From Methanolacinia petrolearia DSM 11571 (GTDB lineage Archaea; Halobacteriota; Methanomicrobia; Methanomicrobiales; Methanomicrobiaceae), in NCBI RefSeq assembly GCF_000147875.1, contig NC_014507.1:1488001-1552000 (forward strand): 64,000 nucleotides of DNA, read 5' to 3'. Positions within the stretch are counted from its first letter, which is position 1; every line of letters begins with the position of its first letter. Shown here piece by piece: positions 34,584-43,251 of the stretch. The notes under the pieces are model-generated. The model had not been told where the DNA came from and searched no databases. It was given only the letters and a program-made list of their open reading frames with translations. The position numbers and the translations under genes are program-made.

Positions 34584-36286
34584 ATTATCCCCAGTGTCCG
34601 GAGCCTGTCCATAGCTGCACATAATTCCTCTTTCCTGAAAGATTCCAGATCTCCTCTTATTCCGGGCGAGATTATGTCAATACCAAAATCCCGGATATCG
34701 TCTTCAACAAGCCCGGCGATTTCTGAAAGATCTCTCATGCCGTCCATGTATTTAAGCGAATAATTTATTGCATACCCTATTGCTCTCAGCTGGCTTCTTC
34801 CCGAAACCTGTTCGATCGCCGTCATATCGATTCTTTCATAACCGAACTCGATCTTGCCTGCCTCCTTTACAGATATCTTTACAGGTCTTTTTCCTTTTGC
34901 AGGGTTAATACTTTTTTTGTCGGGAATTCTCGATATGTACGGATCAAAGATGCCGCCTTCCGCAAAGGATCTCCCGGCCTGATTCCCTGCTGCGATTTTT
35001 TTTGCCCTCTCGGTGACATCGAAGGCGCTGTACTCTTTCATGCAGACGACAATGTCGGCCACGTCGATATAATCCCCGCACCCGCCGGCAATTATTATAG
35101 AAGAGATCCCGCATTTTTCGTACAGGTCGCGGACTTTGTCGATGAAAGGGGTGATCGGCTCGTTCTCTTTCGAGATCAGCTCCTGCATCCTCTTGTCGCG
35201 TATCATGAAATTGGTCGCGGATGTGTCTTCATCGATTAAAAGCGCCTTTGCCCCGGCTTCGACAGATTCGATGATATTTGCAGCCTGTGATGTACTCCCG
35301 CTTGCATTGTCGGTTGAAAAATGCTCCGTGCTTCCGCCGAAAGGCAGGTTTTTGATGAACGGGGAGATATCAACCGATTCGATCCTTCTTCCGTCCTCGG
35401 ACCTGATCTTCACCGCATCCTGGTTTGTTATGACGAACTCCCTCCCGTCGCCCGGGATGTGGGCATATATGCCTCTCTCTATTGCTTTAAGCAGGGTGGA
35501 CTTGCCGTGATAGCCTCCTCCGGTTATGAGCGTCACGCCTTTTGGAATTCCCATACCGGAGATCTCCCCGGAATTCGGCGTTTGAAAGGTTACCCTGAGG
35601 CTTTCCGGACTTCTGAAGGAGACGGCTTTTTCAAAAGAAAGAGGTCTCTCATCGATTCCGCTTGTTCTCGGGAGATAGGAACCGTCTGCGACGAATGCAA
35701 TGAGTCCGGCGTCATCGAGTTTCGACCGGATATATTCAGAGTCTTCATAATGCCTGATATGACCCCTGAGCGCCTCTTCATCCAGGTTTTCATAATAGAG
35801 CGAAGCGAATACCGCCGCCGGAATTATTTCGAAAAGCATCTTTGATGCGGCGGATGAATCTATCCTCCTCCCCCTGGCCGGAAGGCCGATGAAAAATCTG
35901 ACTTCAATAGAATCGGAAGTTTTTACAACGGAAGATCGCCGCAGTATCTCCTGGCCGGGAGGCTCGATCTCTATCAGCCCGCTCTTCCCACTGCCCTTTC
36001 TTCCCCCTGAATGCTTCTTCAGGTTTTCTTCAAACACTCTTGCGATAAAATCCTCGAATGCGGTTTTCCTCTCGACACTATTAGACAGAGATTCGTAAAA
36101 TCCTGAAATTTTATCGGGTATCCTTACCCGGATCCTGCTGGGGGAAGCGAAAGGATCGCCCTGTATGTGATCCATTATTAGCTGGAAATCTCCGAAATTA
36201 TGAGGGCCTTTGATGTCCCTGTACGCGGGATATCCCCTGTTATCTATCTTTTGAAGGATGCTTCTCAGTCCGGGGCAGTCAGACAT
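34580..36286 (-). CDS. Predicted ATPase of the ABC class
   Basis: A 568-residue protein matching the family named predicted ATPase of the ABC class (COG3044 type), which is not a membrane transporter. The N-terminal part includes RDIKGPHNFGDFQLIMDHIQ and GLPARGRRID. A central P-loop GGGYHGKSTLL lies at about 255-265. KALLIDEDTSATNFMIRD is a Walker B-like segment, and SIIIAGGCGDYIDVADIVV follows. The C-terminal 100 residues end with VSGRSQLRAIGYAINYSLKY. It is cytosolic with unknown function. Its stop overlaps the RNase III-like start, suggesting a nucleic-acid-related pair. Confidence 0.88.
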   Translation of the reverse strand: MSDCPGLRSILQKIDNRGYPAYRDIKGPHNFGDFQLIMDHIQGDPFASPSRIRVRIPDKISGFYESLSNSVERKTAFEDFIARVFEENLKKHSGGRKGSGKSGLIEIEPPGQEILRRSSVVKTSDSIEVRFFIGLPARGRRIDSSAASKMLFEIIPAAVFASLYYENLDEEALRGHIRHYEDSEYIRSKLDDAGLIAFVADGSYLPRTSGIDERPLSFEKAVSFRSPESLRVTFQTPNSGEISGMGIPKGVTLITGGGYHGKSTLLKAIERGIYAHIPGDGREFVITNQDAVKIRSEDGRRIESVDISPFIKNLPFGGSTEHFSTDNASGSTSQAANIIESVEAGAKALLIDEDTSATNFMIRDKRMQELISKENEPITPFIDKVRDLYEKCGISSIIIAGGCGDYIDVADIVVCMKEYSAFDVTERAKKIAAGNQAGRSFAEGGIFDPYISRIPDKKSINPAKGKRPVKISVKEAGKIEFGYERIDMTAIEQVSGRSQLRAIGYAINYSLKYMDGMRDLSEIAGLVEDDIRDFGIDIISPGIRGDLESFRKEELCAAMDRLRTLGII

Positions 36287-36389
36287 TGTAAAAAATATGA
36301 TACAAGGTGGCTTATCATTTTTTGATAAAATTTACTTTCAGGGAGGGGAGTTTATTGAAGGGCATAAACTCTTCCGTCAATAAAAAATT

Positions 36390-36745
36390 AGGATAGATAA
36401 AAGGGCATAAGCCCCTTCGGGGCAGCCCAGGCGCTAAGTTTGCTCCGCAAAATTGCGCAATCACGATAACCCGGCCTGGACGCTACCATCTCGGGAAAAA
36501 ATTTCATGAAATGAACTGGTGACCGAAGGTCGCCTTAGGTATCGAAAGGGCGAAGCCCTTCGGTTGCCTCGGCCGGGGGAAGAACAAGGGCCGAGATTAC
36601 GATAAAAATCTACCACAATTTTGAATTGAATAAAATTCTTCACGGAACGGGAGGGATGCTCGACCATCCCGACCGCGACCTATCGCCATGAGGGGGAGGG
36701 TCACAGGGAGGGGGAATCTTCCCCCTCCCTTCAAAAGACCTGAAA
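36390..36745 (+). repeat. Dispersed repeat family A, plus-strand copy
   Basis: The counterpart of 32108-32440 in opposite orientation. It starts AAGGGCATAAGCCCCTTCGG and runs through CACGATAACCCGGCCTGG, a shared ATTTCATGAAATGAACTGG segment, GGTGACCGAAGGTCGCCTTA, and the GAGGGGGAGGGTCACAGGGA and GGGGGAATCTTCCCCC ends. A 60-base AT-rich stretch (about 36590-36640) lies within it. No coding frame is conserved between copies. Confidence 0.88.
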
Positions 36746-36750
36746 ATAAA

Positions 36751-37143
36751 TTATCCGTACCCGGTTATCTCATATTTTATCTCGGTGGACTTTTCCACGC
36801 ACTCTGCCCCGTGTTCGATCATCTCGGCAATTCTCTTCTCGATAATATTCGGGTATACCGCCCCGACCATCTCCTGAACGGGCCGCCCTCCGCAGAAAAA
36901 TTTGAATGTCGGGGTCGCCATAACCCCGAATTTTTCACTGAGCCAGATTGCATCACTGATATTCAGCAGGCCGAATCTCATCTTTTCATGATATTTTCCG
37001 GCATATTCCTCAAAATAAGGCATTATTGTCCTGCAGTGAGGGCATTTTTCGCTGTAAAACATCACGATTACAGGTTTTTCGGTCTTTTCGACGAAATTTT
37101 CCCAGTTGAGATCGTTTAACTCCATTGTTACAGGTGAAGACAT
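36751..37143 (-). CDS. Thioredoxin-like protein
   Basis: A 130-residue cytoplasmic thioredoxin-fold protein. The active site is SEKCPHCRT (Cys34 and Cys37), with the cis-proline loop ATPTFKFF near residue 78 and the usual strand VIVMFYS before the active site. CPHC rather than CGPC suggests a glutaredoxin- or DsbA-like potential, so it may act as a disulfide reductase or isomerase. The start at 37143 follows GGAGTGATAACGG. It is a single gene between two repeat copies. Confidence 0.92.
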   Translation of the reverse strand: MSSPVTMELNDLNWENFVEKTEKPVIVMFYSEKCPHCRTIMPYFEEYAGKYHEKMRFGLLNISDAIWLSEKFGVMATPTFKFFCGGRPVQEMVGAVYPNIIEKRIAEMIEHGAECVEKSTEIKYEITGYG

Positions 37144-37329
37144 CCGTTATCACTCCGTGCAAAAGTCGATATCAGAGATAACTTAGTCTCCCGGTAAAAA
37201 ATATTTTCCATACCTGCAAAAATGGAATTTTTTTCATTCCTGCAAAAATGGAATTTTTTTAAACCTGCAAGATTAAAATAATTGACTTTTCTCTGTTTCA
37301 TGCGGGTAAATAATTTTGAGATATTAAAC

Positions 37330-37600
37330 ATCTTCACGTACGTTCAGATATTGCATACACGGCACTGCTGTATTGCTTACAGATCATACTCAGGCAACCC
37401 CCGCACCGGCGGCTAATCCGCCGGACGGCCCCTACCCAGGGGCCTTGCCTTAAGATAGCCATCCCAAGGCACGCTCGGGGGATACTCGCCTGTCCCCCGA
37501 GCGGTCTATCACCATAGAGAGGCCCCGAGATCGGGGCCGATCCGTCAGCCTGCGAAGCGGCTGGCGGCGAGAGGTGCCAAAGATGCGCCAAATTACTTGG
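37330..37600 (+). repeat. Multi-hairpin repeat family B, copy 1
   Basis: It begins with CTTCACGTACGTTCAGATAT, also present in copy 3. GC-rich inverted repeats follow in order: CCGGCGG/CCGCCGG (37410s), GGCCCC/GGGGCC, CTCGGGGGA/TCCCCCGAG, GGCCCCG/CGGGGCC, and AGCCTGCG/GCGGCTGG. Compared with copies 2 and 3 it lacks the CCCGGGGACC hairpin. It is intergenic, and no reading frame is shared across copies. A structured RNA or a mobile repeat are both possible. Confidence 0.85.
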
Positions 37601-37667
37601 AGAGGCTATAATATCTACAATTAAGACAGACGGACGTAAAACCCGGGATGAAAAATGAAAAGGGAGT

Positions 37668-38144
37668 TCAGAGATTCTTAAGAGCTACGATATCGGTAAC
37701 TCCCGTCAACTTCCAGATATTCGATCTCTCCTCCGTCGCGATAGACTCGATCGGGTCCGAAGGAGCATGACCAAGTGCGGCAAGAATATTTGGAGAAAGT
37801 TTGTTCTTCACGATCATATCGACAAACATCTCCCGGACCTGCTTCTTGGTTATGGAGTCCTCCTCCTGGACAAGGTATCCCTGCATGGTCACAAAGTCAT
37901 AACACGAAAGATCGGACGAATATCTCTCGACCTCCACGCAGACATAAGGATTCAGCCTGTAAAGATCGTTCTTTCTCCCGTATTTTGTAGACAGGAAATA
38001 CAGAAATTTTCCGTCAAAAACATAGAGGAACGGGGCCATATACGGATATTTTTCCCCCTGAAAAGCTATCCGGCATATATACCCCTCCTCAATCAGTCTG
38101 TTATACTCTTCCTTTTCCATATGAGGTATTTTGACAACTTCCAT
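37668..38144 (-). CDS. PNPOx-like flavin-binding protein
   Basis: A 158-residue protein of the pyridoxamine 5'-phosphate oxidase-like split-barrel family. Visible features are the N-terminal HMEKEEYNRLIEEGYICRIAF, then YPYMAPFLYVFDGKFLYFLS and GRKNDLYRLNPYVCVEVER, and the closing IWKLTGVTDIVALK. Such proteins bind FMN or F420 as dimers. In methanogens many are uncharacterised flavin reductase-like or nitroimidazole-resistance-like proteins. It is monocistronic, after a family B repeat. The substrate is unknown. Confidence 0.85.
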   Translation of the reverse strand: MEVVKIPHMEKEEYNRLIEEGYICRIAFQGEKYPYMAPFLYVFDGKFLYFLSTKYGRKNDLYRLNPYVCVEVERYSSDLSCYDFVTMQGYLVQEEDSITKKQVREMFVDMIVKNKLSPNILAALGHAPSDPIESIATEERSNIWKLTGVTDIVALKNL

Positions 38145-38706
38145 TCTTATTACCCCTGCAACAACAATGAAGTGTCAGTACAATGAGAAATAAATATTTG
38201 CATTGGTCTTTTTATAAAATCTTTTTTATCCAGATCCCTGCCTGAAAATAAATTACAGAACAGCAAAACGGCATCATCGATTGCAAATGAAATAATCCGT
38301 TCAGGGAATTGCAAATAAAACAATGCGTCTTCCTGTCGGAATAAAATACTGAAAGGACGACAGGCCATGAGATTCCAAAACCGCCGGAGAGATCAGATGG
38401 GGGGCACCACCATGTGAGAACGAAAATATTCCTTTGTTGTATGAATAATTTTTATTAACTCATCACTTTCCGGCAGCAGTCATCACATAAACCCGTCATA
38501 ACTTATTATAAGTTATATGAGATATAACGGTTTCCCTGCACCGGCCCACACGAACAAATTTCGTACACTCCTGTCGATATACAGTCAGGTACAGATGCCT
38601 CCCGGGAAATTTTAAAACTCCGTCCTCCTCCATAAAAATTACACCGGGAAAAAGGTGATATTAACCGGGATCAATTCTTATATGGACGAAGATTCCGGGA
38701 ACAATT
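38145..38706. other. Gene-free stretch with a perfect inverted repeat
   Basis: No supported gene. An inverted repeat with 8-base arms (ATAACTTA/TAAGTTAT, loop TTA) lies at 38498-38516, about 190 bases before the pyrophosphatase gene, and is a possible operator. The region just before 38707 has TATA-like AATTCTTATATGG near 38671-38683. Confidence 0.5.
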
Positions 38707-40323
38707 ATGAATGAAATCTATGTAATCGGGCACAGGAATCCCGATACCGATTCGATATGCAGCGTCATAGCATATGCCGAATTATTGAATTCAAAGGGAA
38801 ACGGAACCTATATCCCTGCAAGATGCGGGCCCGTGACCGAGGAGACCGGTTATGCGCTCGATTATTTCGGGATTGAAGAACCGCGCTACATCGAAAGTGT
38901 AGAGGCATCAATATCCGACCTTCCGCAGATCTACTCGATCAGCGCCGAAGAGAGTGTTCCTACGATAGACATCGTTAAAATAATGGACGAGAACAATGTC
39001 CGCAACGTCCCGATAACAGACTCCGAAGGCTTTCTCAAAGGACTCATCAGCGAGTACGGTCTCGCCCAGGCCTATGTCCGGCGCGATAAGATCGAACAGC
39101 TCTCGATAACCCCGATCAAGCTGGACACTCTCAAGAGAATACTTCACGCGGAAATTCTCGTTCCCTCCTGCGACCTTCTCGAAGGACGTGTCTATATCGC
39201 GATCGACGCCCTCCACGTGACATTATCAAAACTGACCAAAAACGATGTCGCGATCGTCGGCGACAACGAACCGGCACAGCTCGCACTGATAGCCGCAGGA
39301 ATTGCCGCGCTCATCCTCGCAGACGGAGCACCGGCCGGCGAACGTGTACGGAAAGCCGCAGAGGCAAAAGGAGTCGCCGTTCTTTCAACGAAACTCGACG
39401 CATTCGGTGTCGGAAAGATGATCAACCTCTCTCTTCCGGCCAGCCAGATAATGGCCACCGACGTCCCGACCGTATCGATGGAGGATTCGACGGATTACGC
39501 CAAGCAGCTGGTCTCGAATTCGAGATACAGGACGGCCTGCGTAACCGGCAAAGACGGAAAATACCAGGGGATGATCTCGCGGAACACATTCCTCGACGAT
39601 ATATCGAAGAACGTGATCCTGCTCGACCACAACGAATTCGGACAGGCGGTCGAGGGAATCGAGAAGGCCGAGATCCTCGAGATCATCGACCACCACAGGA
39701 TCGGGACGATATCGACATTAAAACCCATATGCTTCATAAACGAACCCGTAGGCTCGACATGCACGATCATCGCCTCAAGATACCTCAGGAGCAAAACAGA
39801 GATCAGCCGCGGGATCGCCGGGATACTTCTATCGGGAATCCTGTCGGATACGATGGTCCTCCGCCTTTCGACAACCACCGACAGGGACAGGGAGATCGTG
39901 GACCGGCTCTCGAAAATTGCGGGGGTCGATCCGATCGAATACGGCACGGAACTGATAAAGAGAGGCATGAATCTTGAGGGTGAGGATCTTGAAACTCTTC
40001 TCATGAGAGATACGAAAAGTTACGAACTCTATGGGAAGAAGATAATCATCTCCCAGATCATGGTTCCGACATTCGAGTTCTCGCATGAAAATTCGCAGGA
40101 GATAATCAGCACTTCAAAAAAGATCAAAAAGTCCTCGGGAGTAGATATCTTCGCCGTCCTCCTGACAAGCGTCTTTGAAAATTCAAGCGAACTCTACCTT
40201 GTGGCAGACGAGATCGTTCTCTCGAATACGGGTGCGGAAAAACAGCCGCTCCTCCTTGAAGGGATGATGTCGAGGAAGAACGATTTCATCCCATGGTTCG
40301 GCCATATTCTGAAGAACCTGTAG
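38707..40323 (+). CDS. ppaC: CBS-type manganese-dependent inorganic pyrophosphatase
   Basis: A 538-residue family II pyrophosphatase with a regulatory insert. The DHH catalytic domain is split: GHRNPDTDSICS at the N-terminus, then LLDHNEF (about 308) and EIIDHHRIGT (about 328), with the phosphate-binding PVGSTCTIIA, and the DHHA2 domain at the C-terminus. Between them are CBS domain 1 (about 70-125), a DRTGG domain (about 155-245) and CBS domain 2 (about 250-300). In characterised relatives, adenine nucleotides bound to the CBS pair regulate activity. It converts pyrophosphate to phosphate in the cytosol. It is monocistronic and not in the polyphosphate cluster 11 kb away. Confidence 0.95.
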   Translation: MNEIYVIGHRNPDTDSICSVIAYAELLNSKGNGTYIPARCGPVTEETGYALDYFGIEEPRYIESVEASISDLPQIYSISAEESVPTIDIVKIMDENNVRNVPITDSEGFLKGLISEYGLAQAYVRRDKIEQLSITPIKLDTLKRILHAEILVPSCDLLEGRVYIAIDALHVTLSKLTKNDVAIVGDNEPAQLALIAAGIAALILADGAPAGERVRKAAEAKGVAVLSTKLDAFGVGKMINLSLPASQIMATDVPTVSMEDSTDYAKQLVSNSRYRTACVTGKDGKYQGMISRNTFLDDISKNVILLDHNEFGQAVEGIEKAEILEIIDHHRIGTISTLKPICFINEPVGSTCTIIASRYLRSKTEISRGIAGILLSGILSDTMVLRLSTTTDRDREIVDRLSKIAGVDPIEYGTELIKRGMNLEGEDLETLLMRDTKSYELYGKKIIISQIMVPTFEFSHENSQEIISTSKKIKKSSGVDIFAVLLTSVFENSSELYLVADEIVLSNTGAEKQPLLLEGMMSRKNDFIPWFGHILKNL

Positions 40324-40439
40324 ACAATCATAATTTTATAACTTTTTTCACCGCAGAAAACTCGGAAACGGTCGAATCTAATTGTTAATCCGGCAGCATA
40401 CTATGGTACCCCGAATTTATTTGCTATGAAAATTTGAGT

Positions 40440-40800
40440 CCGGGTTCTTTGCTGTCTCATATCTTTCTCCGGCAACCCCGGCACCGGCGGCCAAGCCGCC
40501 GGACGGCCCCTGCCCAGGGGCCTTGCCCTAGGATAGTTCTCTCATTGCACGCCCGGGGACCGGCAAGAGTCTCCCGGGCTGTTGAATTTAGTTTTTTTTA
40601 TGAAACAGTGCATGAAAACTTTGTTTCAGGAACGTTTTAACACATCCCGTTCCGTACACGCCATGAATCTACCGCGTCTCTCCGCTCGGGGTACACTCGC
40701 CTGTCCCCTGAGCGGTCTATCACCATAGAGAGGCCCCGAGGCCGGGGCCGATCCGCGGGCTGTCTCCGGCGGCCCGCGGCGGGGGGTTATCAAAAATGTG
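40440..40800 (+). repeat. Multi-hairpin repeat family B, copy 2
   Basis: Same order of elements as the copy at 51195-51490: CCGGCGGC/GCCGCCGG, GGCCCC/GGGGCC, GCCCGGGGA/TCTCCCGGGC, CTCGGGG/CCCCTGAG, GGCCCCG/CGGGGCC, CCGCGGGC/GCCCGCGG. An AT-rich insert of about 90 bases (40589-40675) splits it. Conserved text includes GAGCGGTCTATCACCATAGA. It is not coding in a shared frame. Confidence 0.85.
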
Positions 40801-40898
40801 ATCGAGAGATATCTGTTCCGGGCCGCCGATTAATCTATCTTAGCATATATAGCTGATGCCAAATTTTTCGGGACACCTCAGGTAAACAAAAATTGATT

Positions 40899-40935
40899 TA
40901 ACTAAAATTAATAGTTAGATTTTTAACAGTTGCAT
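40899..40935 (+). promoter_or_regulatory. Operator-like sequence before binding-protein operon
   Basis: The inverted repeat TAACTA (40899-40904) and TAGTTA (40912-40917) is followed by GATTTTTAACAGTTGC. The right half, AATAGTTAGATTTTTAACAG, resembles the shared operator before the FeoA gene (minus strand) and the PadR gene. It lies about 20-50 bases before the ATG at 40951. Confidence 0.5.
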
Positions 40936-40950
40936 ATCAAACCATTGCTG

Positions 40951-42084
40951 ATGAAAAACAACTTCCGCTTATGCATAATTGCCGGACTGATATTGATCAT
41001 AGCAATATTATGCATCTTTTTTTCTTTGCGGCCTGATACCGGCCCTTTGGAAAATAATACGACAGCAGAAAAAATCGTAATCACGGACGCTCCCGGCAGG
41101 GTGATTACACTTGATGAGCCCGCCCAAAGAATTGCGTGTACCCATTATTCCGTATCCGAAGCAATCCAGCTCGCCGGAGCATGGGACAAGGTAGTTGCAA
41201 GAGACGGATACTTATCGAATGAGAAATTTTATCCCGGTGTCGAAGACCTGCCTGTTATCTGCCCTGCCAGGAATCCGATGGATATCAATTACGAGGAGAT
41301 CATCGCGATCCATCCGGATGTTTTAATTCTGCCGAACTTCAGCTGGCTCGGAGATACCGACGAGATAATCGGCAAGCTTGAACCTGATGTGCACGTTGTC
41401 TTCGTCGATACATTAAACCCGGATACATTCTGCGACACTATCGAGACTATCGGAAAGATCGCCGGGACGGAGGACGAAGCCGGGGAATATATCGAATTTT
41501 ACAGGAGCATCTATGATCCTGTCGTGAGCATTACATCCGACATTTCGAAAGAAGATCGTCCTAATGTCTTCTTCAAGGCTTTTTCAGATGAAATTGACGA
41601 GATCAAGACGTACGGCAGTGAATTCCCCGGGGGAAATGAGCTCTTCAATGCCGCAGGCGTCAGGAATGTCGCGGAAGATCTGCCGATAAATTGTGCGGAT
41701 GTTGACGAAGAATGGCTTTTGGAGCAGGACATCGATGCCATTGCAGCCATATGCTGGGACAAAAAATATCCCGAGACGTTCGGGTATAATGTTTCGGACC
41801 CTTCCGCCGCGAGAATTCAGGCAGAAGAGATCAAAGACGAGATCGGTGAACTGGACGTCTTTTCAAATTCGAAGGCGGTTGAAGACGACGAGATCTATCT
41901 CCTGAACAATGAGATGACCTCCACTCCCAGGTATATTATTACGATAGCATACATGGCGAAATGGTTCCATCCCGACCTTTTCGAAGACCTCGACCCGAAG
42001 GCGCTCCACCAGGAATACCTGGACCGGTTCATACCCGGCGACTACAACCTATCGGAATGCGGACTGATGGTCTATCCCGATTAA
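40951..42084 (+). CDS. FecB/BtuF-type ABC substrate-binding protein 1
   Basis: A 377-residue protein anchored outside the membrane by an N-terminal hydrophobic helix. There is no lipobox Cys at a usual position. The mature part is a two-lobed periplasmic-binding fold of the iron-chelate/cobalamin type: ITDAPGRVITLDEPAQRIA at the entry, YEEIIAIHPDVLILP, DIDAIAAICWDKKYPE, and IAYMAKWFHPDLF near the end. It is about 45% similar by eye to the protein at 43252 and shares a partner permease. The ligand could be a metal chelate, corrinoid or other metal complex. The ATG at 40951 is preferred over an in-frame TTG at 40930; neither has a strong ribosome site. Confidence 0.85.
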   Translation: MKNNFRLCIIAGLILIIAILCIFFSLRPDTGPLENNTTAEKIVITDAPGRVITLDEPAQRIACTHYSVSEAIQLAGAWDKVVARDGYLSNEKFYPGVEDLPVICPARNPMDINYEEIIAIHPDVLILPNFSWLGDTDEIIGKLEPDVHVVFVDTLNPDTFCDTIETIGKIAGTEDEAGEYIEFYRSIYDPVVSITSDISKEDRPNVFFKAFSDEIDEIKTYGSEFPGGNELFNAAGVRNVAEDLPINCADVDEEWLLEQDIDAIAAICWDKKYPETFGYNVSDPSAARIQAEEIKDEIGELDVFSNSKAVEDDEIYLLNNEMTSTPRYIITIAYMAKWFHPDLFEDLDPKALHQEYLDRFIPGDYNLSECGLMVYPD

Positions 42085-42096
42085 ATGGTGAATAAA

Positions 42097-43122
42097 ATGA
42101 AAGAATTACCTGAAATCAAAGAATCACTTACAGGGATCTACGATATATCCCTGTCGCCGGTAAGGGCAAACGCTCTTGCGGCAGGTGCCGAACTCAGAAT
42201 ATTCGATCACCTGAACAGCCCGGTGACAGCGAAAAAAATTGCGGAAGAATGCAACTATTGTGCAGAAACGACCGAAGAATTCCTGAACGTACTTGTGGCA
42301 TGCGGTCTGCTCGAAAAGAAGAACAGCGAGTATCTCAACCGCCCGGACACAAGGCAGTTCCTCGTATCCGACAGCCCCACTTATTACGGCAAAATTCTGC
42401 TGCGTGAATACCACCGAATCTCGATGACCCCGGCGGAGATTATTGAAACCGTTAAAGGCGGTCCGGCCGGCCCGAAGGAAGAGGACGATATGGGCCTTGA
42501 GGAATTCTGGTCGGACTACGCCCGCTCGATTGCCAACTGGGAGCGTTCGGGTTCTGCGCAAAAACTCGGTGAGATAATTTCAAAACTCCCTCAATTCGAC
42601 TCCTTCGAACATATGCTCGATCTCGGAGGCGGGCCGGGACTGATGGGAATAGCGGTTCTGCAACATCACCCGTCAATGACCGGGGTCGTATTCGATCAGC
42701 CTGCCGTTGCGAAAGTAGCCGGAGAATTCATCAGCTATTACGGGCTGGACGCGAGAATGACAGTTATGGGAGGCAATTACCTGCAGGACTCTTTTGGAAC
42801 CGGCTACGATCTGATCCTCTGCAGTTGTACGCTGAACTTCGCTCTCGGGTGCATGGACGAGATGGTCCAAAAGATATATTATGCCCTGAATCCGGGCGGA
42901 GTATTCGCAAGCCTCCACGACGGGATCTTCAACGAAGGAACGGCCCCGGAATTTCACATTCTGAATATGATGTCAAGTGCATTTTCAGGATTCAACTGGG
43001 GGATCAAAAAAGGTCTTATCGCCGAATCGATGAAGAAAGCAGGGTTTGAAGAAGTAACCTCCGAATCGATCGATCTCGATGTCGGACCGTTCGATCTCGA
43101 CATAGCTGTAAAGGGATCATAA
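42097..43122 (+). CDS. SAM-dependent methyltransferase (O-methyltransferase fold)
   Basis: About 341 residues. The N-terminal winged-helix dimerisation domain (about 10-100: ALAAGAELRIFDHL, TAKKIAEECN, GLLEKKNSEY) precedes a class I methyltransferase domain with the SAM motif MLDLGGGPGLMGIAV (near 170-185) and ALNPGGVFASLHDG. The architecture matches O-methyltransferases of the hydroxyindole/caffeate type, but the substrate is unknown. It sits directly after binding protein 1 and before binding protein 2. That suggests it modifies the imported or exported ligand. GGTGA lies before the ATG at 42097; an ATG at 42085 abutting the preceding stop is the alternative. Confidence 0.85.
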   Translation: MKELPEIKESLTGIYDISLSPVRANALAAGAELRIFDHLNSPVTAKKIAEECNYCAETTEEFLNVLVACGLLEKKNSEYLNRPDTRQFLVSDSPTYYGKILLREYHRISMTPAEIIETVKGGPAGPKEEDDMGLEEFWSDYARSIANWERSGSAQKLGEIISKLPQFDSFEHMLDLGGGPGLMGIAVLQHHPSMTGVVFDQPAVAKVAGEFISYYGLDARMTVMGGNYLQDSFGTGYDLILCSCTLNFALGCMDEMVQKIYYALNPGGVFASLHDGIFNEGTAPEFHILNMMSSAFSGFNWGIKKGLIAESMKKAGFEEVTSESIDLDVGPFDLDIAVKGS

Positions 43123-43164
43123 AAGGCTCATAATATCCCAATTTAGGAATTTTAGTTAAAACCA

Positions 43165-43203
43165 AAAATGGTTGACCATGGTTAAAATGGTTAATCATGG
43201 TTA
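43165..43203 (+). promoter_or_regulatory. Tandem 19-bp operator-like repeats
   Basis: Two adjacent 19-base units, AAAATGGTTGACCATGGTT and AAAATGGTTAATCATGGTT, lie 50-85 bases before the second binding-protein gene. Each is itself near-palindromic (ATGGT/ACCAT). Exact tandem spacing of two helical turns suggests cooperative binding by a regulator. Confidence 0.65.
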
Positions 43204-43251
43204 AAATCCTCGGGATATCGCTTATACCGACCGAACAGCTAATAAAAAAGG

